Shown piece by piece: positions 27,402 through 36,565 of a stretch of DNA of 43,643 bases (positions are counted from its first letter, which is position 1; each line of letters begins with the position of its first letter). The position numbers and the translations under genes were made by a program. The notes under the pieces were generated by a model. The model searched no databases, was not told the DNA's origin, and worked only from the letters and a program-made list of their open reading frames with translations. This stretch comes from an uncultured Legionella sp. (GTDB lineage Bacteria; Pseudomonadota; Gammaproteobacteria; Legionellales; Legionellaceae), in contig CAMFHA010000011.1 of assembly GCA_945952115.1 (NCBI GenBank), forward strand, positions 1 through 43,643, given 5' to 3'.

Positions 27402-28274
27402 ATGATTCAAAATACACATCAAATTAGTGCTCAGCAATTAAGTGATTTAAAAAAACTTATCAAATTATGTAAAAAAAAGGATGCTAGTATACCTAATTTA
27501 TATACTCATATTCTAACTCAACATCGTACTTTTCCGGCCAGCTTCCTTTATTACCAAGAAGAACAACTTCTTGCTTTTCTTTCTGCTTATTTTTTTTATG
27601 AAGATGCAGTGGAGGTAAGCATTTTAGTGCATCCTGAGCATCGAGAACAAGGAATAGCAAAACAATTGATTGCTTCAATTCTTCCTTTAATTGAATTTCA
27701 AAACTATTCCAAATTAATATTTTCAATGCCGCAAGGGCTGAATAATACATTTTTATTAAAAAAGGGTTTCATTTATTCTCACAGCGAATATTGTATGGAA
27801 CGAAAAAATCTTGCTCCAATTTTAGAATACCAACACCCGCTCACTTATAGATTAGCAACCATTGAAGACATTTCTATTTTATCAGCATTAGATGAACTTT
27901 GTTTTCCAGAAAAGCATCACGATTCGCTCGATCGTTTTACTTATTTATTAGCTAATAGAGAATATGAAATTGTTTTAGCCTTTCATAATCATTTACTGAT
28001 TGGAAAAGCGCATATTCGTTGGGAAGAAAAGGGAGCTACACTATCTGATATTGCGGTATATCCTGAATATCAAGGTAAAGGTTATGGTACAACTTTAATT
28101 TCTTATTGTATTAATCATGCATTGGAAGAAGGAAAACCTTTGCTTGATTTAGATGTTGAAGCCCATAATAATCGTGCTTTAAATTTATACATGAAATTAG
28201 GTTTTGCGGTGCGAAATGCGTGTGATTTTTGGTCAATCGACATTGGACAGTTAAAAAATATTCTTAATTTATAA
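27402..28274 (+). CDS. Tandem GNAT N-acetyltransferase
   Basis: The protein has 290 aa and two GNAT domains: residues about 8-140 with acetyl-CoA loop VHPEHREQGIAKQLI (76-90), and about 146-285 with VYPEYQGKGYGTTLI (219-233), followed by NNRALNLYMKLGF, the usual end motif. Both loops keep the Q/R-x-x-G-x-A/G pattern, so both could bind acyl-CoA, though the second is closer to consensus. This layout recalls mycothiol synthase, but a gammaproteobacterium is not expected to make mycothiol, so the substrate is unknown. No clear ribosome site. A ketosynthase gene follows 30 bp later. Confidence 0.83.
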   Translation: MIQNTHQISAQQLSDLKKLIKLCKKKDASIPNLYTHILTQHRTFPASFLYYQEEQLLAFLSAYFFYEDAVEVSILVHPEHREQGIAKQLIASILPLIEFQNYSKLIFSMPQGLNNTFLLKKGFIYSHSEYCMERKNLAPILEYQHPLTYRLATIEDISILSALDELCFPEKHHDSLDRFTYLLANREYEIVLAFHNHLLIGKAHIRWEEKGATLSDIAVYPEYQGKGYGTTLISYCINHALEEGKPLLDLDVEAHNNRALNLYMKLGFAVRNACDFWSIDIGQLKNILNL

Positions 28275-28304
28275 ACTACAGAGTTTTTAATCAAAGGACT
28301 AACG

Positions 28305-29531
28305 ATGAAAAAGCGAGTTGTTATTACAGGTATGGAAATTACTTCCTCTATAGGAACAGGAATTGAAAAGTTTTGGCAAGCAGCAAGCCAAGGTGTATGT
28401 GGAATAAGACGTATTCAAGCCTATGATCCTTCTCCTTATACAACTCAGATAGGAGGTGAGATTACTGATTTATCTCTAGATCATCTTCCTGCGTTTAATA
28501 AAAATAAACGTTATCCTAAGGCTGCTCAATACGCACTGTATTGCACTCATCACGCTATTGAGCGTGCAGGTTTAACCCCTGAGGAATTAAGTTTGGCTGG
28601 AACCTATATTGGAACCAGTTTAGGTGGTCACCCTGAATTAGAAGTTGGATATAAAATATTTTTCACTGAGCATTGGAAAAAAGTTCCACCTTTAAGTGTG
28701 ATTCGAGGAATGCCCAACTCCGTGGCTAATCATGTAGCTATCGCCTTTGGTTTAGGCGGTCCTAATTCAACGATTTCTAATGCCTGTGTTTCTTCAGCTG
28801 AAGCAATTGGAACAGCCTATCAGCATATTGCTTATGGCAGAATATCGACTGCTATATGTGGAGGAACAGAGTCTTTATTGTGGGAATCAGTAATGGCTGC
28901 TTGGTGTAAATTAAAAGTCATGTCTACCAATAATGAACAACCAACAGAAGCAAGCCGACCGTTTGACCTTCATCGGGATGGTATGATTATGGCTGATGGT
29001 GCAGGAATACTGATTCTTGAAGAGCTAAATCAAGCCCGTGCCCGTGGCGCAAATATTATTGCAGAAGTTATTGGTTTTGGTGCTAGTTGTGATGCTTTTC
29101 ACGTAACCGTACCTAATTCCCAAGGGCAAATTCGCGCAATAAATGCTGCTTTAAATGATGCTCGTTTATCCCCTAGCGATATTCATTACATTAATGCACA
29201 TGGTACGGGTACGCCCTTAAATGACAGTACTGAAACAGAAACTATTAAATCAGTATTTGGTTCTAGAGCTTATGAGATTCCCATTACTGCACAAAAAGCG
29301 ATGACAGGTCATAGTATTGGGGCAGCAGGAGCCATAGAAGTCATTACTACCTCACTATGTATTCAGAACAATTTAGTTTTACCTACGATTAATTTGCACA
29401 CACCAGATCCCGCTTGCGATTTAGATTATGTCCCGAATGTAGCGCGAAAAAAATCTATTGATATCGCTTTATCGAACCATTTTGCTTTTGGTGGAGCAAA
29501 TGCAGCATTGATTATTAAACGATACCCTTAA
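28305..29531 (+). CDS. FabF-like beta-ketoacyl-ACP synthase
   Basis: This 408-aa protein is a condensing enzyme of the FabF/FabB family: Cys161 in SNACVSSAEAIG is the acyl-binding nucleophile, His299 (NAHGTGTPLND) and His336 (TGHSIGAAGA) complete the triad, Lys331 is in place, and FAFGGANAALI ends the protein. It should extend an acyl chain with malonyl-ACP. It is not in a fab cluster: no acyl carrier protein, FabG or FabD is nearby, so it may be a specialised or second synthase. AAAGGA precedes the ATG. The GNAT gene upstream is 30 bp away and probably co-transcribed. Confidence 0.9.
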   Translation: MKKRVVITGMEITSSIGTGIEKFWQAASQGVCGIRRIQAYDPSPYTTQIGGEITDLSLDHLPAFNKNKRYPKAAQYALYCTHHAIERAGLTPEELSLAGTYIGTSLGGHPELEVGYKIFFTEHWKKVPPLSVIRGMPNSVANHVAIAFGLGGPNSTISNACVSSAEAIGTAYQHIAYGRISTAICGGTESLLWESVMAAWCKLKVMSTNNEQPTEASRPFDLHRDGMIMADGAGILILEELNQARARGANIIAEVIGFGASCDAFHVTVPNSQGQIRAINAALNDARLSPSDIHYINAHGTGTPLNDSTETETIKSVFGSRAYEIPITAQKAMTGHSIGAAGAIEVITTSLCIQNNLVLPTINLHTPDPACDLDYVPNVARKKSIDIALSNHFAFGGANAALIIKRYP

Positions 29532-29548
29532 GTTGACGCAATTGAGCG

Positions 29549-29697
29549 TTCACGGAGTATGTAATTTACTAGTATTTAACGCTATGCCTTTCCCCCGAAG
29601 GCGGGAAACTATTCATAAATTTAGCATGGGGGTTGATCTTTGGATGGATTCCCGCCTTCGCAGGAAAGACAGCAGGAAAATTTACATAGCCCGTGAA
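29549..29697. repeat. MITE-like palindromic element, 149 bp
   Basis: The outer arms, TTCACGGAGTATGTAATTT (29549-29567) and AAATTTACATAGCCCGTGAA (29678-29697), are imperfectly complementary. Inner arms centred on CCGAAGGCGGGAA and TTCCCGCCTTCG (about 29588-29607 and 29649-29668) pair over most of 20 bp. No ORF. It sits in the gap after the ketosynthase. Confidence 0.55.
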
Positions 29698-29708
29698 TGG
29701 TAACAATG

Positions 29709-29731
29709 GATCCTCTGGTCACCAGAGGATC
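29709..29731. terminator. Bidirectional terminator candidate between convergent genes
   Basis: GATCCTCTGG (29709-29718) and CCAGAGGATC (29722-29731) form a perfect 10-bp stem with a 3-nt loop, between the ends of the ketosynthase and SPFH genes. There is no long T tract on either side, so efficiency is uncertain. Confidence 0.45.
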
Positions 29732-29780
29732 TATGATTTCATTAGGTTATGGATCTTTTCTATCAATAACTGACATTAAA

Positions 29781-30890
29781 TCAAGCACTTATGCTTGGTT
29801 GCGTTGATATTGGAATAGTTAGCGGAGGTAGTGCGCCAGCAACAGATGGCGAAAAGAAGAGATTGGAGTTCTTAGCATTTCGTACTAACTCTGCTTGTTG
29901 GGAACGTGCATAAATTTCTTGCGCGGCCGGACTCTCTTTGAATTGATCCGCTAATTCTTTGATTGCGGCGCCCTTTAATTTAATTGCTGCGGCTTCGCTT
30001 TCTGCTAAAACGAGTTTAGCCTCCGCATCAGCTTTTGTTAAAACAGTTTTTACAGCAGCTTCTTGTTCTGCTGAGAGCATTTTAGATTGGGCTTGTGATT
30101 TAATAACAGCACCTTGTGCCAATTCATGTGCCAATTGCTTGTCATTAATGCTCCAACTGGTGATTCCTATATTTAAAAGTTTAATTCCTAGCTGGCGAAA
30201 TTGCTTCGTAATTTTAGTTGTTAATTCTTTAATTACTTCACTAATACCGTGATTTTGATCTTGTCCAACATTGGTAACTGGAGCAAAATCAGCTAGATTA
30301 TGATGACTGACAATTTGTGAGATACTAATTTCGGCAATTTCAGTAATTGAATTATCAATATCATCAATTTGACGAATGGCTTGTTCGGGGTTTTCTATTT
30401 GATAACGCACATCAGCATGTATAGTTAATCCTACATTATCACTTGTATATGCGGTAATAGCATGTAATTTTTTGGTTTCTTGTTTAACTGGAATAAAGCT
30501 GTCGAAAATATGAAAAGCATCTTTTAATAGATGTTGGCCTTCTTTGAGAATTTCAAGTTTGCCTTGGTTAAAGGTTTTAGCAATATAGCCAGTTTCTACA
30601 CTAATAATTTTATAGGGCCCAAGGTAAATTTCTTTTTGTGCCAAAGATTGGGGTTTAACAGGATAGGTTTCCCAAGGAAAATTAGAATGTCGGCCTGGTG
30701 GCAGAAGAATCATTTCACCTCGGCTATTACGCCGCAATCCAATTTCGCCTTGCTTAATAATCGATGTAGTTGCCCATAAATATAATGCGCCTAATCCTAA
30801 AGTACCTATCGCAAATGCATATTTTTTGAACTCACGCCAACCTTTTGATTCTTCATAATTTTGTTGAATCTGAGCCATATTTAATTTCAT
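29781..30890 (-). CDS. SPFH/prohibitin-like membrane protein
   Basis: From ATG 30890 (GAGGA 6 nt upstream) the product is 369 aa; the TTG at 30902 is not needed. One membrane segment lies at about 24-42, then an SPFH (band 7) domain to about residue 255 with GLTIHADVRYQIENPEQAI and LGIKLLNIGITSWSI. A helical Ala/Glu-rich stretch follows (about 262-325, AEQEAAVKTVLTKADAEAK and similar), typical of flotillin/HflC-type oligomers, and a Pro/Ser-rich tail. Such proteins form ring assemblies in the inner membrane. It is not paired with an hflK/hflC partner or a NfeD protein here, so its specific role is open. Confidence 0.85.
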   Translation of the reverse strand: MKLNMAQIQQNYEESKGWREFKKYAFAIGTLGLGALYLWATTSIIKQGEIGLRRNSRGEMILLPPGRHSNFPWETYPVKPQSLAQKEIYLGPYKIISVETGYIAKTFNQGKLEILKEGQHLLKDAFHIFDSFIPVKQETKKLHAITAYTSDNVGLTIHADVRYQIENPEQAIRQIDDIDNSITEIAEISISQIVSHHNLADFAPVTNVGQDQNHGISEVIKELTTKITKQFRQLGIKLLNIGITSWSINDKQLAHELAQGAVIKSQAQSKMLSAEQEAAVKTVLTKADAEAKLVLAESEAAAIKLKGAAIKELADQFKESPAAQEIYARSQQAELVRNAKNSNLFFSPSVAGALPPLTIPISTQPSISA

Positions 30891-31014
30891 TAGAATCCTC
30901 AACTATCAAATTGGATTATATTAAATTAGTGGCTAAGTTAGCATAATAGATAGTTTGTGTCAAAAAAGAACCGATTGATCTAATTATTGCAATTGTTGTG
31001 TATGAGGTATGGAT

Positions 31015-31761
31015 TTAAGAAAAAACATAGCTAATGCTTACTAGAGCCTCATTAGTATAAAAGTGAGTTAATCTTAAGCCTTTATTAAGGTTGATTCCAT
31101 CCCCTCTTAAATAGGATTTACCTAAATCGGCAAACTCATATCCTACCGCTACTTGCCAATTAGGTGTCAGCATAGTTTGAACACCTGCTCCTAAAGTATA
31201 GGGAAATGCTACTGCAACATTCGAATCAAACCAAAAGGGAAAATATACTTGCGGATTTAATTGAACAGGCCGATAATCATGAGCATTATTAAAGGCAACT
31301 CCAAAACTTCCACTGATGTAAGGTTGAAGAGGTTGAATAGTATAAGCAATTAACTTACCTTTTAACTCTAAACGTCCATGATTTACTTTGTAAGAATAGC
31401 TATCAGCATTTGGAAAGCCGTCAATATCTGCATAACCTGTTACTTCTGCATCTGACATTCCTGCAATACCTAAACCTAATTGGCCAATAATATTGGGATA
31501 AATTATACGTTGTAAACCAAAAAAGATCTCACCGCTGCCCATCGTACTGGTATCAGAATTATAGGTATAATATTCATATTGAGGGGGTAAAAAGGGATAT
31601 AAATATTGATTTTGTCCAGCAGTAGTCCATGCTGCTCCGCCACTGAGAGTAATAATAGAAGACCATTGTATGGGCAAGTCTTCAGGAAATATGGCTTCTG
31701 AAGCTATAGCAGTTAAAGAAAAAAATAAGTTCAATGCTAGTAACAGTATTTTTCTAAACAT
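31015..31761 (-). CDS. Outer-membrane beta-barrel protein
   Basis: This 248-aa protein has a clear signal peptide (1-20, cleavage near AIASEA) and then a chain of short amphipathic strands with many Tyr, Gly, Asn and Phe residues, ending VSISYVFS. It is of the OmpW/OmpA-barrel-like type common in Legionella. Patterns such as GGAAWTTAG and LTPNWQVAVGYEFADLG match those seen in that group. Its length allows about eight to ten strands. Ligand unknown. It is a single gene on the minus strand. Confidence 0.75.
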   Translation of the reverse strand: MFRKILLLALNLFFSLTAIASEAIFPEDLPIQWSSIITLSGGAAWTTAGQNQYLYPFLPPQYEYYTYNSDTSTMGSGEIFFGLQRIIYPNIIGQLGLGIAGMSDAEVTGYADIDGFPNADSYSYKVNHGRLELKGKLIAYTIQPLQPYISGSFGVAFNNAHDYRPVQLNPQVYFPFWFDSNVAVAFPYTLGAGVQTMLTPNWQVAVGYEFADLGKSYLRGDGINLNKGLRLTHFYTNEALVSISYVFS

Positions 31762-32098
31762 AGCTTTTCCTCAATAGATGCATTTTTTTCTCGAAAAAAT
31801 TTATCTCTATTTAGTCCTATTTTTCTATCAAAATCAATAGATAGGGTGCGATTTTAGTAACTTCTCAATAAGTTATGGCAAAACTTAAGGCTAATTGGAA
31901 GGCGTGGCGAAGGCTCTCTTGTTGGCGGCTTAATGCTTCTTTATGGATATCAATCGTTTTCTACGTTCAGTATGATGAATGGTGAAAAAAAATCGTAGTT
32001 TTAATCACCTATTAAAATACATCCAAACTTTTTTTCATTTGAGGGATATGTAAAAATTAAGTCTTGTTGAATTTATTTAAAACAGATTTTATGATATT
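31762..32098. other. Intergenic region without recognised feature
   Basis: A 337-bp A/T-rich gap between the divergent beta-barrel and the 160-aa orphan. The only open frame noticed (31875-31985, 36 codons, rich in Trp and Arg) has no ribosome site or family resemblance. Short A/T hairpins are visible but nothing convincing as a terminator or RNA. Confidence 0.5.
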
Positions 32099-32581
32099 AT
32101 GTCTTATTGTTTCTATTTATACGTTATTATGAAAAATCTTGAGTTTTGGCGATCAGCTTGGGAAGAAGAAATGCACTTATCTTACCAGCATGATGAATAT
32201 ATAAAATCAAAAAAAACTTTAAAGTTATTATCCAAATATGTTGGGTGCTCTGAGTTATTTTTACGTCATGGTATACATGGAAGTGAATATGTAGTTCGTT
32301 TTTTGTCAGGAAGAGTGCAAACTCAACATGCCTGCGAAGTTAAGACCGCCATTACTGATTATTTACAGCGTAGGTATCCCCCTTCCGTTTTAATAATTTT
32401 ATCTCAAGTAAAAAGACAAATTGAGAATACATCAATCAATCCTAATGGAACTCTAAGCGCGATCTTGCATGTTATAAAAGAAAAAACAACTATTGATTAT
32501 TATGAGTTAGATCCGGATGAAATATTAACTCAACCAGAGGATGAAATGTTCACTCAGGCATCAACTATTAGCCGAACATAG
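32099..32581 (+). CDS. Unknown 160-aa protein, possible DNA-binding fold
   Basis: I do not recognise this protein. It is soluble, mostly helical by composition, with a basic central part (KKTLKLLSKYVGCSELFLRH and FLSGRVQTQHACEVKTAI) where the spacing resembles a Cro/repressor-type helix-turn-helix, and an acidic C-terminal tail (DPDEILTQPEDE). Two starts are possible: ATG 32099, or ATG 32129, which would drop ten mostly hydrophobic residues and give a more usual N-terminus (MKNLEFWRSAWEEEM). Neither has a clear ribosome site. It has no operon partners. A Legionella-specific regulator or effector would both be consistent. Confidence 0.5.
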   Translation: MSYCFYLYVIMKNLEFWRSAWEEEMHLSYQHDEYIKSKKTLKLLSKYVGCSELFLRHGIHGSEYVVRFLSGRVQTQHACEVKTAITDYLQRRYPPSVLIILSQVKRQIENTSINPNGTLSAILHVIKEKTTIDYYELDPDEILTQPEDEMFTQASTISRT

Positions 32582-32674
32582 CCTGCGTGTACAATAAGTC
32601 TAATAAATTACTATTGACAAGCTTCTTAGCAAAAGACATAGTTTAAATTATTATCCTACTCTGGGAATTAAAAC

Positions 32675-34012
32675 TTGTTGCTACGAAGTGTGCTTATTGG
32701 TTTAAGCTTACTTATCTTTTTATTTATTAATGGCTGCCAGATCTCTGCTCCTTCTCGGCCGGTCATTAAAATTCCACAACACTGGCCTCACTCTACTTCT
32801 TCCAATAAAAAAGTGAATCTAGCCCAATTAACATGGTGGAAGCAGTTTAAAAATCCGGAATTAAATGCTTTGATGCAAAAAACAGTGGATCAAAGTAATG
32901 AACTTAAAATAGCTTTAGCTAAAACGGAGCAAGCGCAAAGTCAGTTAGAACAAATTAAATTAAGCTGGCTGCCAGGCCTTAATTATATAGCCGGCTATAG
33001 CCAATTCCCAGATATTGGAAATCCAGGAGCCATCGCAATTGCTTATCCAGTTTATATTATTAATCTCTTACAACTTTATCAACAGCAAAAAAGTGCTAAG
33101 GCTTTATACCAAGCCAGTATTGATGCCCAAGAAGGAGTAAAGATAGCCTTACTTGCACGTACTGGGATAAGTTATTTTGTTTTACTCTCTCAAATTGAAG
33201 CGCTGCACTTATATCAAAATCTATTAAAAGACTCTCAGCATTATCTGCAAGCACTTAATACTCAATATAAGTCGGGCCTTATTCCTCAAGACAGCTTAAT
33301 AGAACAACAAAGTAGAATTCGCCTGATTCAATCACAAACCCAAGTGATTCAATATAATATCATCGTAAGTAAAAATCTGTTGCATTATCTATTTGATGAA
33401 AATCCAGGGGAAATGCAACTAAAAACCTCCTTTAAACAGCTCAATAGTGATGCATTTATTCCAGGTAACCAGCCATTAAGTGTGTTAAATAATAGACCTG
33501 ATATACGTCAAGCGGAAGCTTTATTAAAAGCTGCTCATGCGGATACAAATGCCATTAAAGCTAATTTTTTTCCACAAATTGATCTCGGAGCTTATTTAGG
33601 TACGTCAAGCCAGGGGCGAATAAGATTAGGCCAAGCTTATATTGATGGCCCTTTAATAGATCTACCTCTTTTTGCACAAATAAAAGGAGCAAAAGCGCGA
33701 GATAAAGAGCTTTATCTTCGTTATAGAGATCTTGTTAGAGCGGCTTTACGAGACGTAAGTAATGATTTAGCTGCTTTTTCCGCTTTTTCCATTCAATTGA
33801 CTAATAATAGAGCAGCTTTAAAAGAAGCAAAAGCACGATGCAATAAAGTTTCTATACGTTATCAACATGGCTTGGAAGATTCATTAGGTTTTCTACAATG
33901 CAGTATTACCGTAGATGAATTGGCCTTAACCATCAATCAAAATAAACTTGAAAAAATGGTCGCGCTGGTTACGCTTTATCAGGATCTGGGTGGAGGCTAT
34001 GATGGGGCTTGA
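32675..34012 (+). CDS. TolC-like outer-membrane efflux lipoprotein (NodT/OprM type)
   Basis: The protein has 445 aa. An N-terminal lipoprotein signal ends in FINGC, so Cys21 is the lipid-bearing residue. Two OEP repeats follow (about 50-235 and 255-440) with long helical hairpins typical of TolC-family exit ducts (ALAKTEQAQSQLEQIKL, LLNNRPDIRQAEALLKAAHA-like). The start is unusual: TTG 32675, with GGGAA upstream and an in-frame TAA 6 nt before it, so no earlier start exists. It is the first gene of a three-gene efflux operon and overlaps the FUSC gene by 11 bp, which implies coupled translation and a fixed partnership. Confidence 0.9.
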   Translation: MLLRSVLIGLSLLIFLFINGCQISAPSRPVIKIPQHWPHSTSSNKKVNLAQLTWWKQFKNPELNALMQKTVDQSNELKIALAKTEQAQSQLEQIKLSWLPGLNYIAGYSQFPDIGNPGAIAIAYPVYIINLLQLYQQQKSAKALYQASIDAQEGVKIALLARTGISYFVLLSQIEALHLYQNLLKDSQHYLQALNTQYKSGLIPQDSLIEQQSRIRLIQSQTQVIQYNIIVSKNLLHYLFDENPGEMQLKTSFKQLNSDAFIPGNQPLSVLNNRPDIRQAEALLKAAHADTNAIKANFFPQIDLGAYLGTSSQGRIRLGQAYIDGPLIDLPLFAQIKGAKARDKELYLRYRDLVRAALRDVSNDLAAFSAFSIQLTNNRAALKEAKARCNKVSIRYQHGLEDSLGFLQCSITVDELALTINQNKLEKMVALVTLYQDLGGGYDGA

Positions 34013-35009
34013 TAAAGGAAAAATAATTCGTACTTGGCGCTTGGCCCTAACCTGTACTTTTCTTTTTTTAATTAGCTGGTATTACCAAATTCCTGAGTCC
34101 AGTTGGTCTTTAGTTACTATTTGGTTTGTAATGTATGAATATAATACGGTAGGTGGAGTACTTAATAAAAGTAAATTGCGCTTTTGGGGTACTATTATCA
34201 GTGCTCTTTATGGAATTACGATTATTTATTGGTGTGGCAATGATCCTATTATTAATATTTTAGCACTTATTGTAGGTTTATTTTTTTATACCTATTGGTT
34301 TATGGGTAACGATAAAACCTATACTGGCACTATTGGTGCTGTGACTTTAACCATTGTTTTATTAAATTATAATGATATTGAATTAGCTATTTTACGCGCA
34401 TTGAATGTGATAATTGGCATCATCGCCTCTGTGTTTATGATTCAATTTTTTTATCCGCAATATGCAAAAAATTTTTTACGTGAGATGCAAATCACTTGGT
34501 TTAATCAATTGCTGGAATTAATCAAAAATTACACTGATCTCAATGAAGATTATTTGATTTTAAAAAAAGAAAGTTATGATTTGGAATTAAAATTTTTAGA
34601 TAATCTTCCCAATTATAATCGTTTAGTTAATGAGTCCAAGATGGAGATGAAAGAGTTTCCTTTGTTTCCTAGCCATTGTCTTGCCATAAAAGATCAATTT
34701 CAACGTCTTTTTCGGTTATTGAGTTTTTTAATTTCAACACTTAGTTCGAATGAGATAAGAGCTCATCCTTGGATTAATGAACAACTAGTTCTTATTTCAA
34801 ATCAATTATACGCAATAAAAGCCGAATTACTTAATGAAGAACTACCTAGGCTCCCATTAAAAAATGAAGATAAAGAAGAGATTGAAATACTTGAAATAAA
34901 TTTAAATAACAAAGAAGCTATAGAGAATTTACTTCAAGAAGTAAACCTTATTTTAGCAGCGCTTGCTCAACACGTTGGGCAGATTAGTTCTATTAAGGAT
35001 TTAAGATAA
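34002..35009 (+). CDS. FUSC-family inner-membrane transporter
   Basis: From ATG 34002 (GGAGG 5 nt upstream) the protein has 335 aa; a second ATG at 33999 is also possible. Six hydrophobic segments fill about residues 10-165, with WSLVTIWFVMYEYNTVGGVLNK and TYTGTIGAVTLTIVLLNY matching the fusaric-acid-resistance (FUSC/AaeB) family, followed by a soluble helical tail to the end. Full AaeB proteins have two such halves; this has one, as in shorter FUSC proteins. It should pump aromatic acids or similar toxins through the adaptor and TolC-like neighbours. It abuts the adaptor gene with a TAATG overlap. Confidence 0.82.
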   Translation: MGLDKGKIIRTWRLALTCTFLFLISWYYQIPESSWSLVTIWFVMYEYNTVGGVLNKSKLRFWGTIISALYGITIIYWCGNDPIINILALIVGLFFYTYWFMGNDKTYTGTIGAVTLTIVLLNYNDIELAILRALNVIIGIIASVFMIQFFYPQYAKNFLREMQITWFNQLLELIKNYTDLNEDYLILKKESYDLELKFLDNLPNYNRLVNESKMEMKEFPLFPSHCLAIKDQFQRLFRLLSFLISTLSSNEIRAHPWINEQLVLISNQLYAIKAELLNEELPRLPLKNEDKEEIEILEINLNNKEAIENLLQEVNLILAALAQHVGQISSIKDLR

Positions 35010-36001
35010 TGAAATTTTATAAAATTAAACACCAATTTCCTATTACTCTAGGATTATGTGTCTTAGTTGTTATTTTATTGTATCAATTTTCCTATCTATT
35101 TCCTTTTACTAATAATGCTTTTATAGTAGAAAATGTTAGTCCTATTGGTGCTAATGTAAGTGGTTATATTACGGATATCTATGTACAAAACGAACAAAAA
35201 GTAACAAAGGGACAAGCCTTATTTCAAGTATTTAAAACACCTTATCAACTCGCCTATCAACGAGCGAAACATGAGCTTGCTGAAGCACGAGCCAATCTAA
35301 ATGTTTTAAAAACGCAAGTAGAAAAAACACAATTAATGATTCAAGCACAACAGCAGCATTATGAGCGTTTGCTTTATGATTATGAACATAACCGCTCGGC
35401 ATCTTATGGCAATGCCGTTTCCAAAATAGCAGTACATACTACCTTAAAAGAAAAAGAGGCTGCACTGAAAACCATGCAAGCTTTAGAAAAAGAATTACAA
35501 GCCAATAAGCAACAAATTATTGCACAAGAAAAGAAAATTCAAGCACTAATTGCTGTGTGTAAAAATGCCAAAGTTAATTTAGATGAAACAACTGTTTATG
35601 CTAAACATGATGGAGCTATACAGAATATGTTTGTTGCTTTAGGCACTCCTATAAAAATCCGCACGCCGGTTTTTTCTTTAGTGGATACTAGCCAGCTATT
35701 TGTCCAAGCTAATTTTTATGAAACTGATTTAAGACATGTGCGACCAGGGAATCGGGTATCGATCTTTCCTCGGATTTATTTAGGTTCAAAAACTTATCAT
35801 GGTATAATTTTATCGCAAAATTGGGCGGCCAGTCGTCTACAAACGAGTAATGTCACAGGAATACAGGTTTTGAAAAATACTGAAAGTAATTGGTTTTTAT
35901 TACCGCAACGCTTGCCAGTACAAATTCAAATTATTGACTATGATCCGATTCACTATCCCTTAAGTGTGGGACAAAGTGCTTATGTGTATGTACATTCTTA
36001 A
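35009..36001 (+). CDS. HlyD/EmrA-type membrane-fusion protein
   Basis: The protein has 330 aa. One membrane anchor (about 12-33), then a split lipoyl domain (NVSPIGANVSGYITDIYVQNEQKVTKGQ near 42-69, and TTVYAKHDGAIQNMFV near 193), a long coiled-coil hairpin between them (about 78-185) and a beta-barrel domain (about 215-325). Such adaptors bridge the inner-membrane pump and the TolC-like duct in the periplasm. The start codon shares one base with the FUSC stop. With the two genes before it, it makes up a complete tripartite exporter. Confidence 0.9.
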   Translation: MKFYKIKHQFPITLGLCVLVVILLYQFSYLFPFTNNAFIVENVSPIGANVSGYITDIYVQNEQKVTKGQALFQVFKTPYQLAYQRAKHELAEARANLNVLKTQVEKTQLMIQAQQQHYERLLYDYEHNRSASYGNAVSKIAVHTTLKEKEAALKTMQALEKELQANKQQIIAQEKKIQALIAVCKNAKVNLDETTVYAKHDGAIQNMFVALGTPIKIRTPVFSLVDTSQLFVQANFYETDLRHVRPGNRVSIFPRIYLGSKTYHGIILSQNWAASRLQTSNVTGIQVLKNTESNWFLLPQRLPVQIQIIDYDPIHYPLSVGQSAYVYVHS

Positions 36002-36039
36002 GATTTAATGGCACTAAGAAATTTTTTCGGGAATAATTT

Positions 36040-36498
36040 ATGTCTATATGGGTTGATGCAGATGCTTGTCCAAAAGTAATTAAAGAAATTTTATTTCGTG
36101 CAGCGATAAGAACAAGTACTCCTCTTATTTTAGTTGCTAATAGTTATCTTAATTATCCACGCTCTCATTTAATTAGTTCAGTTAAAGTAGAAGCAGGGTT
36201 TGACAATGCAGATCGATATATTGTAGAACAAGTTTGTGCTCATGATCTGGTCATTACGGGAGATATTCCGCTTGCAGCAGAAGTCATTGCATTACACGCT
36301 TTCGTAATTAATCCACGTGGTGAAGTATATACAGCTAATGACATTAAGCAGCGTTTGAATTTAAGAGATATGAATGAGCAACTACGCTCTTCTGGAATGA
36401 AGGTGGGAGGTCCGCCTAGTTTATCTATAAAAGAAAAAACAGCGTTTGCTAATGCGCTAGATCGTTATCTTGGCACTCAAGAACGTACACGTCCCTAG
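36040..36498 (+). CDS. YaiI/YqxD family protein (DUF188)
   Basis: This 152-aa protein matches the UPF0178 (DUF188) family over its full length: MSIWVDADACPKVIKEILFR at the start, VEAGFDNADRYIVEQV, LVITGDIPLAAEVIAL and NPRGEVYTANDI in the middle, and GGPPSLSIKEKTAFANALDRYL at the end. The fold resembles PIN-type nucleases and keeps acidic residues (Asp6, Asp8, GD of ITGDIP), so a metal-dependent nuclease-like role is possible, though none is established. GGGAA precedes the ATG. Confidence 0.92.
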   Translation: MSIWVDADACPKVIKEILFRAAIRTSTPLILVANSYLNYPRSHLISSVKVEAGFDNADRYIVEQVCAHDLVITGDIPLAAEVIALHAFVINPRGEVYTANDIKQRLNLRDMNEQLRSSGMKVGGPPSLSIKEKTAFANALDRYLGTQERTRP

Positions 36499-36565
36499 AT
36501 TACCTAGGATATAAAACTTAGGTCCAAATTCTGATAAAATACTCTTTTGAATTGAGGATAGGCAA

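Noticed and set aside
31875..31985. 36-codon Trp/Arg-rich ORF
   Set aside because: No ribosome site, no family resemblance, and unusual composition.
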